A stretch of DNA of 64,000 nt from Keguizhuia sedimenti (lineage in GTDB: Bacteria > Pseudomonadota > Gammaproteobacteria > Burkholderiales > Burkholderiaceae_D). Positions 40,999 to 50,400 of this stretch are shown one piece after another. A model generated the notes under the pieces. It made no database searches and had not been told where the DNA came from. It worked only from the letters and a program-made list of their open reading frames with translations. Position 1 is the stretch's first letter. Each line of letters opens with the position of its first letter. Made by a program: the position numbers and the translations under genes. The stretch lies in contig JAUYVH010000003.1 in NCBI GenBank assembly GCA_030715135.1, positions 82,371 through 146,370 on the forward strand, given 5' to 3'.

Positions 40999-42145
40999 GT
41001 TTATTCTTCTCCATCATCGCCACGAAGCGATCAAACAAAGGTGCTACGTCATTCGGTCCTGGCGAGGCTTCGGGGTGCCCCTGAAAGCAAAATGCCGGCT
41101 TGTCCGTGCGGGCAAAGCCCTGCAGCGAACCGTCGAACAGCGAGACATGGGTAACGCGGCAATTTGCCGGCAATGATGCAGGATCGACCGCAAACCCATG
41201 GTTCTGCGATGTAATCATTACCTGCTTGGTATCGAGATCCTGCACGGGATGGTTCGCGCCGTGATGGCCGAATTTCATCTTCATGGTTTTTGCGCCGGAC
41301 GCCAAGGCCATCAGTTGATGGCCAAGGCAGATGCCGAAAGTCGGTATGCCGCGGTCGATCAACTCCTTGCTGGCATTGATTGCATAATCACATGGCTCGG
41401 GATCGCCGGGTCCGTTCGCAAGGAAAATGCCATCCGGATTAAGTGCCAGTGCATCGGCCGCGGTCGCGGTCGCCGGCAAAACGGTGATTTTGCATCCCCT
41501 TTCGGCGAGCATACGAAGAATATTGTATTTAACGCCGTAGTCGAATGCGACCACATGAAAACGCGGCTTTTCCTGTTGCGAAAAGCCTTTACCGAGCTTC
41601 CACTCTGCCTGCGTCCACTCATAAGACTTCGGAGTTGACACCACCTTGGCAAGGTCCATACCGGTCAAGCCAGGGAAAGATTTGGCGAAATCAAGCGCCT
41701 GCTCGGCAGTCACGCCTGCACCGGCAACGATTGCGCCGTTCTGCGCGCCTTTTTCCCTGAGGATGCGGGTCAGCCTGCGCGTGTCGATGCCGGCAATCGC
41801 AACGATGTTTTCAGACTTCAGGTAATCGGACAGGGATTGGGTCGAGCGGAAATTCGAGGTAAGAATCGGAAGATCGCGAATGATCAGGCCGGCAGCATGG
41901 ATTTTGGATGCTTCGACGTCTTCGGTATTGATGCCTACATTGCCGATATGCGGGTAAGTCAGTGTAACAATCTGACGGCTGTAGCTGGGGTCGGTCAAGA
42001 TTTCCTGGTAGCCGGTCATTGCGGTATTGAACACCACTTCACCGACTGTATGACCTACCGCACCAATCGAATAACCTTGAAAAATCGACCCGTCTGCAAG
42101 TGCTAGGATGGCCGGTACTGTTTGGCCAGAGAGGAATGGCAGCAA
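40991..42145 (-). CDS. carA: Carbamoyl-phosphate synthase small subunit (glutaminase)
   Basis: 384 residues. It hydrolyses glutamine and passes ammonia to CarB. The N-terminal CPSase small-chain domain is followed by a class I glutaminase domain with nucleophile Cys in [15 protein letters not shown] near residue 270 and the His/Glu pair in [11 protein letters not shown]. The start is a TTG at 42145 (TTG CTG CCA TTC), supported by GGAG 5 bases upstream and by the family N-terminus [19 protein letters not shown] promoter-like sequence lies about 145 bases upstream. Confidence 0.96.
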   Translation of the reverse strand: MLPFLSGQTVPAILALADGSIFQGYSIGAVGHTVGEVVFNTAMTGYQEILTDPSYSRQIVTLTYPHIGNVGINTEDVEASKIHAAGLIIRDLPILTSNFRSTQSLSDYLKSENIVAIAGIDTRRLTRILREKGAQNGAIVAGAGVTAEQALDFAKSFPGLTGMDLAKVVSTPKSYEWTQAEWKLGKGFSQQEKPRFHVVAFDYGVKYNILRMLAERGCKITVLPATATAADALALNPDGIFLANGPGDPEPCDYAINASKELIDRGIPTFGICLGHQLMALASGAKTMKMKFGHHGANHPVQDLDTKQVMITSQNHGFAVDPASLPANCRVTHVSLFDGSLQGFARTDKPAFCFQGHPEASPGPNDVAPLFDRFVAMMEKNKHA

Positions 42146-42288
42146 GGTAACTCCTGATGTTGTTACCGCCGCTGCGCTGTGCTTGGCCGACTGCCGCCCT
42201 GCGCCGTTTCAGGCACAAGATTTTGACAGTTGATAGAGCAAAGGGGAAGAAGTACGCGCTACGGCGGCGTAATTAGTTAAACCTTGCA

Positions 42289-42317
42289 ATTATATCGCCA
42301 ACGCACCGGTCGGGCAA
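42289..42317 (-). promoter_or_regulatory. Candidate sigma-70 promoter of carAB
   Basis: On the minus strand TTGCCC (42312-42317) and a perfect TATAAT (42289-42294) are separated by 17 bases. The transcript would carry a leader of roughly 140 bases before the carA TTG start, long enough for pyrimidine-dependent control, though no specific structure was identified. Confidence 0.55.
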
Positions 42318-42366
42318 CCCGAATTCATGTCGAATCACCAACTCCCCCTTTAAATCACATCCGGTT

Positions 42367-42774
42367 TTAAGCGGACAAAGCAGCAATTCCTGCCTTAGCG
42401 ATCTGCACGTCTTCGGTTGACTTGACTCCGGACACGCCGACCGCGCCCACGCATTGCCCATCAACCAGCACCGGAACACCGCCTTCGAGCATGCCCTCGA
42501 GCGTCGGTGCACTCATGAAAGAAAAACGCCCGCTGTTGATCATGTCTTCGTAGATTTTAGTCTCACGGCGCCCTAATGCTGCGGTACGTGCTTTCGCAGG
42601 AGCAATGTGAGCAGAAATAGGGGCCGCCCCGTCCAGACGGTGAAGCCACAACAAATGGCCGCCATCATCCACGATCGCAATCGTCACGCACCACTTATTC
42701 GCTTTTGCTTCCGCCTCTGCGGCAAGCGCGATTTTCTTTACTTCATCCAAAGTCAGTATCGGCTTAGACTGCAT
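42367..42774 (-). CDS. GlcG/HbpS-family (DUF336) protein
   Basis: 135 residues of the haem-degrading/HbpS-like DUF336 fold. Marks are LTLDEVKKIALAAEAEAKANKWCVTIAIVDDGGHLLWLHRLDGA and the glycine-rich PTLEGMLEGGVPVLVDGQCVGAVGVSG. Relatives include GlcG and the extracellular haem-binding HbpS, but this one has no signal peptide, so it is probably cytoplasmic. Its substrate is unknown. It stands alone between carA and a response regulator gene. Confidence 0.85.
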   Translation of the reverse strand: MQSKPILTLDEVKKIALAAEAEAKANKWCVTIAIVDDGGHLLWLHRLDGAAPISAHIAPAKARTAALGRRETKIYEDMINSGRFSFMSAPTLEGMLEGGVPVLVDGQCVGAVGVSGVKSTEDVQIAKAGIAALSA

Positions 42775-42962
42775 TTCATCTCCGTGTTATTTGTTTAAAT
42801 GGAATAAGCGTGGGCATCTTATCAAACAATGCAAGATTAATCATGAGCATGGATTCAGGCCAGCTTCATATATCTGGTATGCAGTATGCCTTTTCGTCAA
42901 ACGCGCGATTTGATAAAAGCCTCGCAGACGGCATTGCCTCAATAGATTGGCGCCATCCAGAT

Positions 42963-43955
42963 TTATATGAGAGCCTGTTGCAAAGTTTCCTCTTCTTTCA
43001 CGGTAACCACGCCTGAATTTCCCACTCCCGCGCCTAATGCGCCGCGACGGTGCGCAATGTCCCATAAGGCATTCAAGCTCGGGGTGCGATTGAGTTCGGT
43101 TCTGCGGTACTCGCACAAAGATACCAGACCGCAGCTGGCAATAATGCTCACGGCATCGTCTTTCATGAGCGTCACGTGTGCTATTGCATTGCACAGCCGC
43201 TCGGCAAAGGCCTTTGCCGAATCCAGGCTTATGCTGCCGGTAGCCAGGGTAAACTCTGCCTCGGCTGTTTTTGCAACGCAATCCGTATGGCGGATGGTTC
43301 CATGCAATAACTGGCCGATAGCATTAACTACCGCATGCGGCGGCAACTCAAGATGCTCCTGCTGATTGAGGATGCGTCTCTGGCGCAGGCAGACATTCAA
43401 CAAAACAAAATTGGTATTGTGCTTGACGGCATAAGACAGCATCGATTCTGCCTGCGTCTGAAGCGTATAGGGAGATGCCAACTGGACCATGGGCACCTTT
43501 GCGCCCTTGTCCACTAAAGCCTCCAAACTACGCTCATACTCGCCCTGGGTACTCACTAACTTGGAAAGTATGTCAAGCCGCGACAGAAGCTGCGCTGTAC
43601 CTATTCCCTTGACGACAAGGTCGGTAGCTCCCGCTGCCTTTGCCCGGTCCCGTTCTTCCTGCTCGTCATTGCCAGAAATCACCACGACCGGCATCTTATT
43701 GATGCGTCTCAGCTTAGAGGAACGAATTCTATGAAGCAATCCATACCCGTCCAGCTTAGGCATGGTCAGATCGGTGATCACTACCTTAATGGCTGGATCA
43801 AGCAACAGCTTTTCCCATGCCTGTTCACCGTCAATGGCCTCACAGAAATCAAAAATTCCTTGGATTTGCTTAATCAAGGTAGCACGCACGATCCGTGAGT
43901 CGTCTGCAATAAGCACGCGCGGCTTAAGCGAAATATCAAGTTCCGACGTATTCAT
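42963..43955 (-). CDS. Response regulator with degenerate GGDEF domain
   Basis: 330 residues. An N-terminal receiver (about 12-130) has acidic pocket D18/D19, phospho-acceptor D62 in ITDLTMPKLDGY, and Lys in LVVKGIG. The C-terminal part (about 165-290) follows the diguanylate cyclase pattern, RHTDCVAKTAEAEFTLATG standing where R-x-x-D-x-x-x-R-x-GGDEF is expected. The active-site signature is AEAEF at 231-235, so cyclase activity is unlikely. It could act as a c-di-GMP or protein-binding output. No kinase gene is adjacent in the same direction. Confidence 0.8.
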   Translation of the reverse strand: MNTSELDISLKPRVLIADDSRIVRATLIKQIQGIFDFCEAIDGEQAWEKLLLDPAIKVVITDLTMPKLDGYGLLHRIRSSKLRRINKMPVVVISGNDEQEERDRAKAAGATDLVVKGIGTAQLLSRLDILSKLVSTQGEYERSLEALVDKGAKVPMVQLASPYTLQTQAESMLSYAVKHNTNFVLLNVCLRQRRILNQQEHLELPPHAVVNAIGQLLHGTIRHTDCVAKTAEAEFTLATGSISLDSAKAFAERLCNAIAHVTLMKDDAVSIIASCGLVSLCEYRRTELNRTPSLNALWDIAHRRGALGAGVGNSGVVTVKEEETLQQALI

Positions 43956-44082
43956 ATGCGAGTTGCCAGCCTTAGGTCACCACTAGAACAAAATCAAGTA
44001 TTTACGGAAATATTTTTTGACAAGAAATTTCGGCTACCTTACAGTTTGATTGCTATATTGCACTATCTTTCTGCAAGGAACA

Positions 44083-44622
44083 ATGCGCTTGTCTTATTTC
44101 GTCTTAATTTTGGCAAAAAGGGTCTTGGCAACATGCTTATGTTGCGCCTTTTGCACTAGTGCTTTTGCCGCTGAGGATGGAGAGCCGGGTTTTTCTGCTT
44201 CCAATTTCCACGTTATGGACGAAATGGATAAAACGTCCGATCTCGCATTGTTTGCCTTGGGCCTTGCAGGCACTCAATACAAATTCGGCGGCAATTCTCC
44301 CGACGCGGGAATGGACTGCAGTGGTCTGGTGAGATATGTTTTCAAGGAAATCCTGGACAAAGATCTTCCAAGAAGCTCAGAAGAAATCAGCCACGTTGGA
44401 AATGCAATCGAAGACCATGAATTGCGACCAGGCGATCTGGTCTTCTTCAATACGCTGAAACGCGCTTTTTCTCATGTCGGGATTTATCTGGGAGAGAATA
44501 AATTCATTCATTCCCCAGCATCGGGCGGAAAAGTGCGCATCGAAAGTATGAGCGTCCACTATTGGAAACAACGTTTCAACGGTGCTCGTCGCATTATTGG
44601 CTGGCGCGATGCTCCTCGTTAA
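44083..44622 (+). CDS. NlpC/P60 family peptidoglycan hydrolase
   Basis: 179 residues. The signal peptide (MRLSYFVLILAKRVLATCLC... to AFA) is followed by a C40 peptidase domain with catalytic C79 in MDCSGLVRYVF, H131 in FSHVGIYLG and a third polar residue H143 in FIHSP. It likely cleaves stem peptides in periplasmic peptidoglycan, as do Spr/MepS-type enzymes. The start at 44083 has AAGGA 5 bases upstream. It is convergent with the patatin gene, 8 bases apart. Confidence 0.9.
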   Translation: MRLSYFVLILAKRVLATCLCCAFCTSAFAAEDGEPGFSASNFHVMDEMDKTSDLALFALGLAGTQYKFGGNSPDAGMDCSGLVRYVFKEILDKDLPRSSEEISHVGNAIEDHELRPGDLVFFNTLKRAFSHVGIYLGENKFIHSPASGGKVRIESMSVHYWKQRFNGARRIIGWRDAPR

Positions 44623-44630
44623 TCGCGCCG

Positions 44631-45536
44631 TCAATGCTTCCTTAATACCTGCAACTTTCGTTTGATTTCCGGCATTACGGAAGCGGCGGCCTGCTCGCCT
44701 GCCAGTACTGCCGTATTGCGCCCGGCAAAATCATTTCCTTTCATGGTTCCCAGTGCCGGCCGAATCACCACATCTGCCTGCCTTAATTCGTAGCGATTCA
44801 AGCTTTGCCCCATGATCGCAAAAGTCTGCAGCAGAATCTCCAACGTTGTTTCAGCAGGCTGAGCTTCCGGCCACGATGAAATATCAACTGCAATGACAAA
44901 ATCTGCCCCCATGTCGCGCGCGAACCGGGCCGGCACCGGGGACACCAGGCCGCCGTCAACAAAGAATCGATCGCCTATCTTCACTGCCTGAAAAACTCCC
45001 GGTACGGCGGACGAAGCGCGTACTGCCTGGCCGGCATTCCCACGCCGGAACAAGATCGGCGAACCGGAATTCAAATCAGTCGCCACGGCGCCGAACGGTA
45101 TCGGTAATTTCTCTATCGGCACATTATTTACGGTACGGTTCACATAATTCTGAATGGCCTCGCCTTTTAATATGCCCGCGGACTTTGCGAAGAAAGAGAC
45201 TGACCAGTCGGAGATCGCTGCCTCATCCATCTCCATGGCCAGCTTGTGAAGTGCGAAACCCTTATTCCCTGCCGCATAAAGGGCACCGACCAGGCTACCC
45301 GCACTTGTCCCGACAACAATATCTGGAACAATTCCCTGTGCTTCCAGCATTTTAATCACGCCGATATGAGCAAACCCGCGTGCGGCACCGCCACCCAAGG
45401 CAAGTCCGATTTTTATCGGTCGCGCAGGCGCTGTACCTGCAACGTCGGGCTCCTGCGTAGTGCCGGTGGATTTCACAGTGCTGCATCCGGCCAGAAGCAG
45501 CATTCCCGAAAAAAGGCCAAGAAAAATTAAACGCAT
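44631..45536 (-). CDS. Patatin-like phospholipase, lipoprotein (RssA-like)
   Basis: 301 residues. The signal peptide has a lipobox ending at Cys18 (LLLAGC). The patatin domain has the oxyanion motif LALGGGAARGFAHIGV near residue 45, the nucleophile S78 in GTSAG, and the catalytic Asp194 in VDGGLVSP. The catalytic dyad is complete, so lipid acyl-hydrolase activity is likely. A lipid anchor is unusual for the cytoplasmic RssA prototype but known in periplasmic relatives. Substrate unknown. Confidence 0.87.
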   Translation of the reverse strand: MRLIFLGLFSGMLLLAGCSTVKSTGTTQEPDVAGTAPARPIKIGLALGGGAARGFAHIGVIKMLEAQGIVPDIVVGTSAGSLVGALYAAGNKGFALHKLAMEMDEAAISDWSVSFFAKSAGILKGEAIQNYVNRTVNNVPIEKLPIPFGAVATDLNSGSPILFRRGNAGQAVRASSAVPGVFQAVKIGDRFFVDGGLVSPVPARFARDMGADFVIAVDISSWPEAQPAETTLEILLQTFAIMGQSLNRYELRQADVVIRPALGTMKGNDFAGRNTAVLAGEQAAASVMPEIKRKLQVLRKH

Positions 45537-45788
45537 ACCGGTAGCAAACCTTAACTCAAAAGAGCAATATAAATGACTCAGCTCAATTTCTCCAGCGCAA
45601 TTAATTCAGAAATAGGCACCAGCGGCCATTAATGCGAGCAGCAACAAATTGCGGGATATGAACGAACCTGGAAAAATCGCAAGCCCCATGCAGGTTTAAA
45701 TTCTGGGCGCTTTACTTTCTATCGTATTTGGATTGAAGCCCGGGGAGGAAAATAAGAAGATCGCAATTGTCTCAGTCGACCACATAAA

Positions 45789-47021
45789 TCAGATGAAATG
45801 TGAAACGGTATGCAGGATCAATCCGACAAGCCCGCCGACAATCGTTCCATTGATCCGGATATATTGCAGATCCTTGCCAACATAAAGTTCGAACTTGCGT
45901 GATACCGTTTCCGCATCCCACTTTTGAATCACCCGCTTAATCAGGTTTGCGATATCACCTCGCCTGCGTGTAATGGCATCTACAGTAAAATCCAGCAGCC
46001 ATTGATTCAACTTGAGCTGCACCGTCTTGTCATGGGTCAGCGCATCGCTGAATATACGCGCGGCATTATCCAGTTGTGCAACCGCCTGGGAATCAGGCGA
46101 CGCCGCATCTGCGACAAACCGGGTTTTGACGTCAATCCAGATTTGCTGAACGTAATCATGGAACAAGGGATGATTCAATGCCTGACCGATAAAATTTTCC
46201 AGCTTTGCCTGATATTCGGGAGAGGTCTTTAACTTTTCGATCAAATCCTCCATGGCAATTTGAAAACGCATCCGCCATTCGCTGTCTTCGTCTTTCATCT
46301 CTTCAAGAATGCTCTGGACCTCTTGCAGAATACGCTCATAGAGCTTTTCATCCAGCACGCGCGGCATCCAGCGTGGACTTTTTTCATGGACCTTTTGCCT
46401 GATCAGCGGCCTGTTTCGTTCCAGCGCATCAGCTGCCCATACGATCAGATGGTCAAATAACAACTGATGCCGACCATTCACCACCAACACTTGCAGTACA
46501 TCGCCAAGCATTGGCGCTGCCTTGATATTCCTGAGCGTTTCCGCAATTGCCTTCTGCAGGAAACGTCCGATATCCTTGTCTTCTACCAGGCGAAAAAAAG
46601 CGGGAATGCCTTTGACGATCTGCAATGACACAGCATGCCGATTCGCGGGCATAGCCAGCCAGGCTGCCGCAACACCGGCAAAATCTATCTGCTTGAGCTC
46701 TTCGCGCAAAACTTGCTGAGTCATGAAATTATGCTCAAGGAAGTTTGCAACGCTTTCCCCGATTCTGTCCTTATTGTTGGGAATGATCGCTGTATGGGGA
46801 ATGGGAAGATTGAGCGGACGGCGGAATAAGGCGGTCACAGCAAACCAGTCCGCAAGCGCACCGACCATGGCTGCCTCAGCAAAGGCTCGCACGAAGGACA
46901 AATAGGGATAATTCGGCTGCAACAGTTTGCTGACCACAAATACCATTGCCATCAATGCCAGCAGTCCTGTGGCGATTCCACGAATTCTTTTTAATTGTCT
47001 GGACTGCTCCTCTTCAGGCAT
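45789..47021 (-). CDS. DUF445 membrane-associated protein
   Basis: 410 residues. Two N-terminal membrane segments (GIATGLLALMAMVFVVSKLL and SFVRAFAEAAMVGALADWFAVTALF) start the DUF445 (YjiN-like) domain, marked by RPLNLPIPHTAIIPNNKDRIGESVANFLEHNFMT. A long helical middle and a final membrane helix (YIRINGTIVGGLVGLILHTV) complete it. Function unknown. The organisation suggests a large soluble loop between membrane anchors. Confidence 0.85.
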   Translation of the reverse strand: MPEEEQSRQLKRIRGIATGLLALMAMVFVVSKLLQPNYPYLSFVRAFAEAAMVGALADWFAVTALFRRPLNLPIPHTAIIPNNKDRIGESVANFLEHNFMTQQVLREELKQIDFAGVAAAWLAMPANRHAVSLQIVKGIPAFFRLVEDKDIGRFLQKAIAETLRNIKAAPMLGDVLQVLVVNGRHQLLFDHLIVWAADALERNRPLIRQKVHEKSPRWMPRVLDEKLYERILQEVQSILEEMKDEDSEWRMRFQIAMEDLIEKLKTSPEYQAKLENFIGQALNHPLFHDYVQQIWIDVKTRFVADAASPDSQAVAQLDNAARIFSDALTHDKTVQLKLNQWLLDFTVDAITRRRGDIANLIKRVIQKWDAETVSRKFELYVGKDLQYIRINGTIVGGLVGLILHTVSHFI

Positions 47022-47490
47022 TAAATCAATTGCTTGCGTATTGCCTCCGCTTTTTTGTGAAAAGAAAACTTTTATTGACGCGTCTCGATATCAAAAAACA
47101 ACCAAACAAAATCTTAGTATTTTATGCTCAAGGTTCGATTGTTTTTGTTCAATCAATTGTAGGCTAATCCAATTTCATCGGTTAAATCCATAAGGACTTC
47201 ATTTCATCCGCTTTATGGACGACTCACCAAGACCTTTTTCCGAGAAAACCGTAAAAAAAATAGGCCTGAATCTACAATCTCTACGTCTCAATTATCCAAT
47301 TGCGATTTTAGGTGTTGATTTTGATCAATAGATGTAACTGTGCGGCAGCTTTTTCCTCAAATACTTTAATGATATATTCCTTAAGGAAATTAAACCCTGT
47401 AATTAGGGTTTTGCTCATCTGCGCGCCGTCAGTGGCGTCCGTCATCTTAATCATTCAATACGCATCAATCAGATTCAGGGGTTGCCTCAT
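47022..47490. promoter_or_regulatory. Divergent intergenic region ahead of the giant kinase
   Basis: 469 AT-rich bases between the DUF445 gene (minus) and the kinase (plus). It contains an FNR-type box, a 12-bp palindrome (47377-47388, TTCCTTAAGGAA) and a small hairpin (AAACCCT/AGGGTTT arms, 47392-47398 and 47405-47411). A TATATT (47373-47378) could be the -10 element of the plus-strand promoter. AGGGG 9 bases before the ATG at 47491 is the ribosome binding site. No ORF here is convincing. Confidence 0.5.
47315..47328. promoter_or_regulatory. FNR/Anr/CRP-type box
   Basis: TTGATTTTGATCAA is an exact match to the FNR consensus TTGAT-N4-ATCAA. The centre lies about 170 bases before the kinase start and about 63 bases before the start point expected from the TATATT at 47373. 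That spacing fits an activator bound upstream of RNA polymerase. Its role is inferred. Confidence 0.6.
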
Positions 47491-50400
47491 ATGGAACAAC
47501 TAATGGAAGCCACCGTTTCTCCGACCGAAGACAAGCTTGATCTGAAAGTCTTGCTTGCCGTGCTGAAAGCATATCGAAACGGAGATTTTTCGGCGCGTAT
47601 GCCTGAAGAGCTGACCGGCCTTCCCGGCAAAATTGCCGATACCCTGAACGAAATAATTGATATGTCTAGCGCGACAATCACAGAGTTTGAACGTGTAGCG
47701 CAGCTGGTCGGCAAACAGGGAAAGGTGGGCGAACGCGTGGAACTTCCGATGATGCGAGGATCATGGGAGCGACTCGTCGATTCGAACAATGCAATGGCGG
47801 ACGACCTTGTCAGCCCTATGAACGAGATGATTCGCGTCATCAGCGCAGTATCGGACGGCAACCTTGATCAACAGGTTCCCATGGAAATCGACGGCTTGAA
47901 GCTGCGCGGCGAATTCCTGAAATCCGCCGAAATCGTCAACACCATGGTTGCCCGCCTTGGATCGTTCACTTCCGAAGTGACCCGTGTGGCGCGGGAAGTC
48001 GGTACCGAAGGAATTCTTGGCGGACAAGCAGAAGTAAAGGGCGTATCCGGCACCTGGAAGGACTTGACCGACTCCGTCAATGGCATGGCTGCCAATCTGA
48101 CGACCCAGATGCGCAACATCGCCTACGTGACAACGGCAGTGGCACGTGGCGACCTGGGAAAAACGATCACGGTTGAAGCCAAGGGTGAAATCCTGGAATT
48201 AAAAAACACGATCAACACCATGGTGGATCAGTTGTCCTCCTTCGCTGCGGAGGTGACCCGCGTAGCACGCGAGGTCGGTACCGAAGGCAAGTTGGGCGGC
48301 CAGGCAGAAGTGGCGGGAGTCTCGGGTACATGGCGCGATTTGACTGAGTCTGTCAATGGCATGGCAGCCAACCTGACGACGCAGGTTCGAAACATCGCTG
48401 ATGTGACGACAGCGGTGGCGAACGGCGATCTGTCGCGAAAAATTACCGCCGAAGCGAAAGGCGAAATTCTTCAGCTGAAAGAAACCGTTAATACGATGGT
48501 GGACCAGCTTTCCACCTTTGCCGCGGAAGTAACCCGCGTCGCGCGCGAAGTCGGTACCGATGGAAAACTGGGCGGTCAGGCGGAAGTTCGGGAAGTTTCC
48601 GGAACATGGCGCGACCTGACCGAATCCGTCAACGGCATGGCGGCAAATCTGACCAACCAGGTGCGTAATATCGCCGATGTAACGACTGCAGTGGCACGGG
48701 GCGATCTGTCGCGCAAGATCACTGTCGAAGCCAAGGGCGAGATCATGGAGTTGAAGAACACCATCAACACCATGGTCGATCAGTTGTCGACCTTCGCAGA
48801 CGAAGTTACGCGTGTGGCAAGGGAGGTCGGAACGGAAGGGAAACTCGGCGGACAAGGCCAGGTGCCCGGTGTCGCCGGCACCTGGAAAGACTTGACAGAT
48901 TCCGTCAACATGATGGCTTCCAACTTGACCAGCCAAGTGCGAAATATCGCCCAGGTGACGACGGCCGTGGCGAACGGCGACCTGACGAAAAAAATCACCG
49001 TGGATGCACGCGGCGAAATTCTCGAACTGAAAAACACCATCAATATCATGGTCGACCAGCTTTCCACGTTCGGCGCCGAAGTAACCCGCGTTGCGCGCGA
49101 GGTAGGCACTGAAGGGAAACTGGGAGGGCAAGCCGAGGTGGCAGGTGTGTCCGGCACATGGAAGGACCTGACCGATTCGGTAAACGGCATGGCATCCAAC
49201 CTGACAGCTCAGGTGCGAAACATTACCGATGTGACGATTGCTGTGGCGAACGGCGATCTGTCAAAAAAGATCACGGTGGACGTGCGCGGGGAATTCTTCC
49301 AGTTGAAAGAAACCATCAACACCATGGTGGATCAGCTGCGCTCATTTGCATCCGAAGTGACACGCGTCGCGCGCGAAGTCGGTATCGAAGGAAAGCTGGG
49401 CGGCCAGGCCTATGTGACCGGTGTTGCGGGAACATGGAAGGATTTGACCGATTCGGTCAACATGATGGCATCCAACCTGACGGACCAGGTACGAAACATC
49501 GCCCAGGTGACGACGGCCGTTGCGAACGGCGACCTGAGCAAGAAAGTTACGGTAGACGTCAAGGGTGAGATCCTTGAGCTGAAAAGCACGGTTAACATCA
49601 TGGTCGACCAGTTGAATGCGTTTGCTGCGGAAGTAACCCGTGTGGCGCGCGAGGTAGGCACCGAAGGAAAGCTGGGTGGTCAGGCAGAAGTCAGAGGCAT
49701 TTCAGGTACATGGAAAGACCTGACCGACAATGTGAACTTCATGGCTGCCAACCTGACCAATCAGGTGCGCGGTATCGCCAGAGTGGTGACCGCCGTCGCA
49801 AACGGCGACATGAAGAAAAAACTGACTGTGGAGGCAAAAGGCGAAATTGCCGAGTTGGCCGATACGATCAACAGCATGACGGATACGCTTGCCCTCTTCT
49901 CGGATCAGGTAACGTCGGTGGCGCGTGAAGTGGGTGTGGAAGGTAAGCTGGGCGGACAGGCACACGTTCCGGGCGCCGCCGGCACCTGGAGAGACCTGAC
50001 CGACAACGTCAATGAGCTGGCAGCCAACCTGACCAACCAGGTGCGTGCGATCGCTGAGGTCGCAACCGCAGTGACCAAAGGCGACCTCACCCGTAGCGTA
50101 CAAGTGGAAGCGCGCGGCGAAGTAGCGCAACTGAAAGACAACGTCAACGAGATGATTCGCAATCTGCGCGAGACCACGCGTCAGAACGCTGAACAGGACT
50201 GGCTGAAAACCAACCTCGCCAAATTTACGCGGCTATTGCAGGGCCAGCGCGACCTCGTCGCCGTCTCCGAATTGGTTCTGTCCGAGCTCGCCCCGTTGAT
50301 CAATGCGCAGCACGGCGGGTTCTACATGATGGATGAAAGCGAGTACGTCAATCCGAAGCTGAAGCTGCTCTCTTCCTATGCCTACAATGACCATGTCAAA

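Noticed and set aside
42810..43016. A 68-codon plus-strand frame between the GlcG-like gene and the response regulator.
   Set aside because: It overlaps the 3' end of the response regulator on the other strand and its composition follows that shadow. No supporting signals.
45606..45689. A 27-codon hydrophobic frame on the minus strand (MGLAIFPGSFISRN start).
   Set aside because: No ribosome binding site and too short to judge. It lies in a 252-base gap where chance hydrophobic frames are expected.
48199..49131. A 310-codon open frame antisense to the HAMP repeats.
   Set aside because: It mirrors the repeat period of the sense gene and has no domain of its own. It arises from the repetitive coding sequence.
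47974..50181. Recent tandem duplication or assembly artefact in the kinase repeats.
   Set aside because: Units differ throughout at silent and replacement positions while keeping an exact period, which is expected of an old, selected array and not of a fresh duplication or misassembly.
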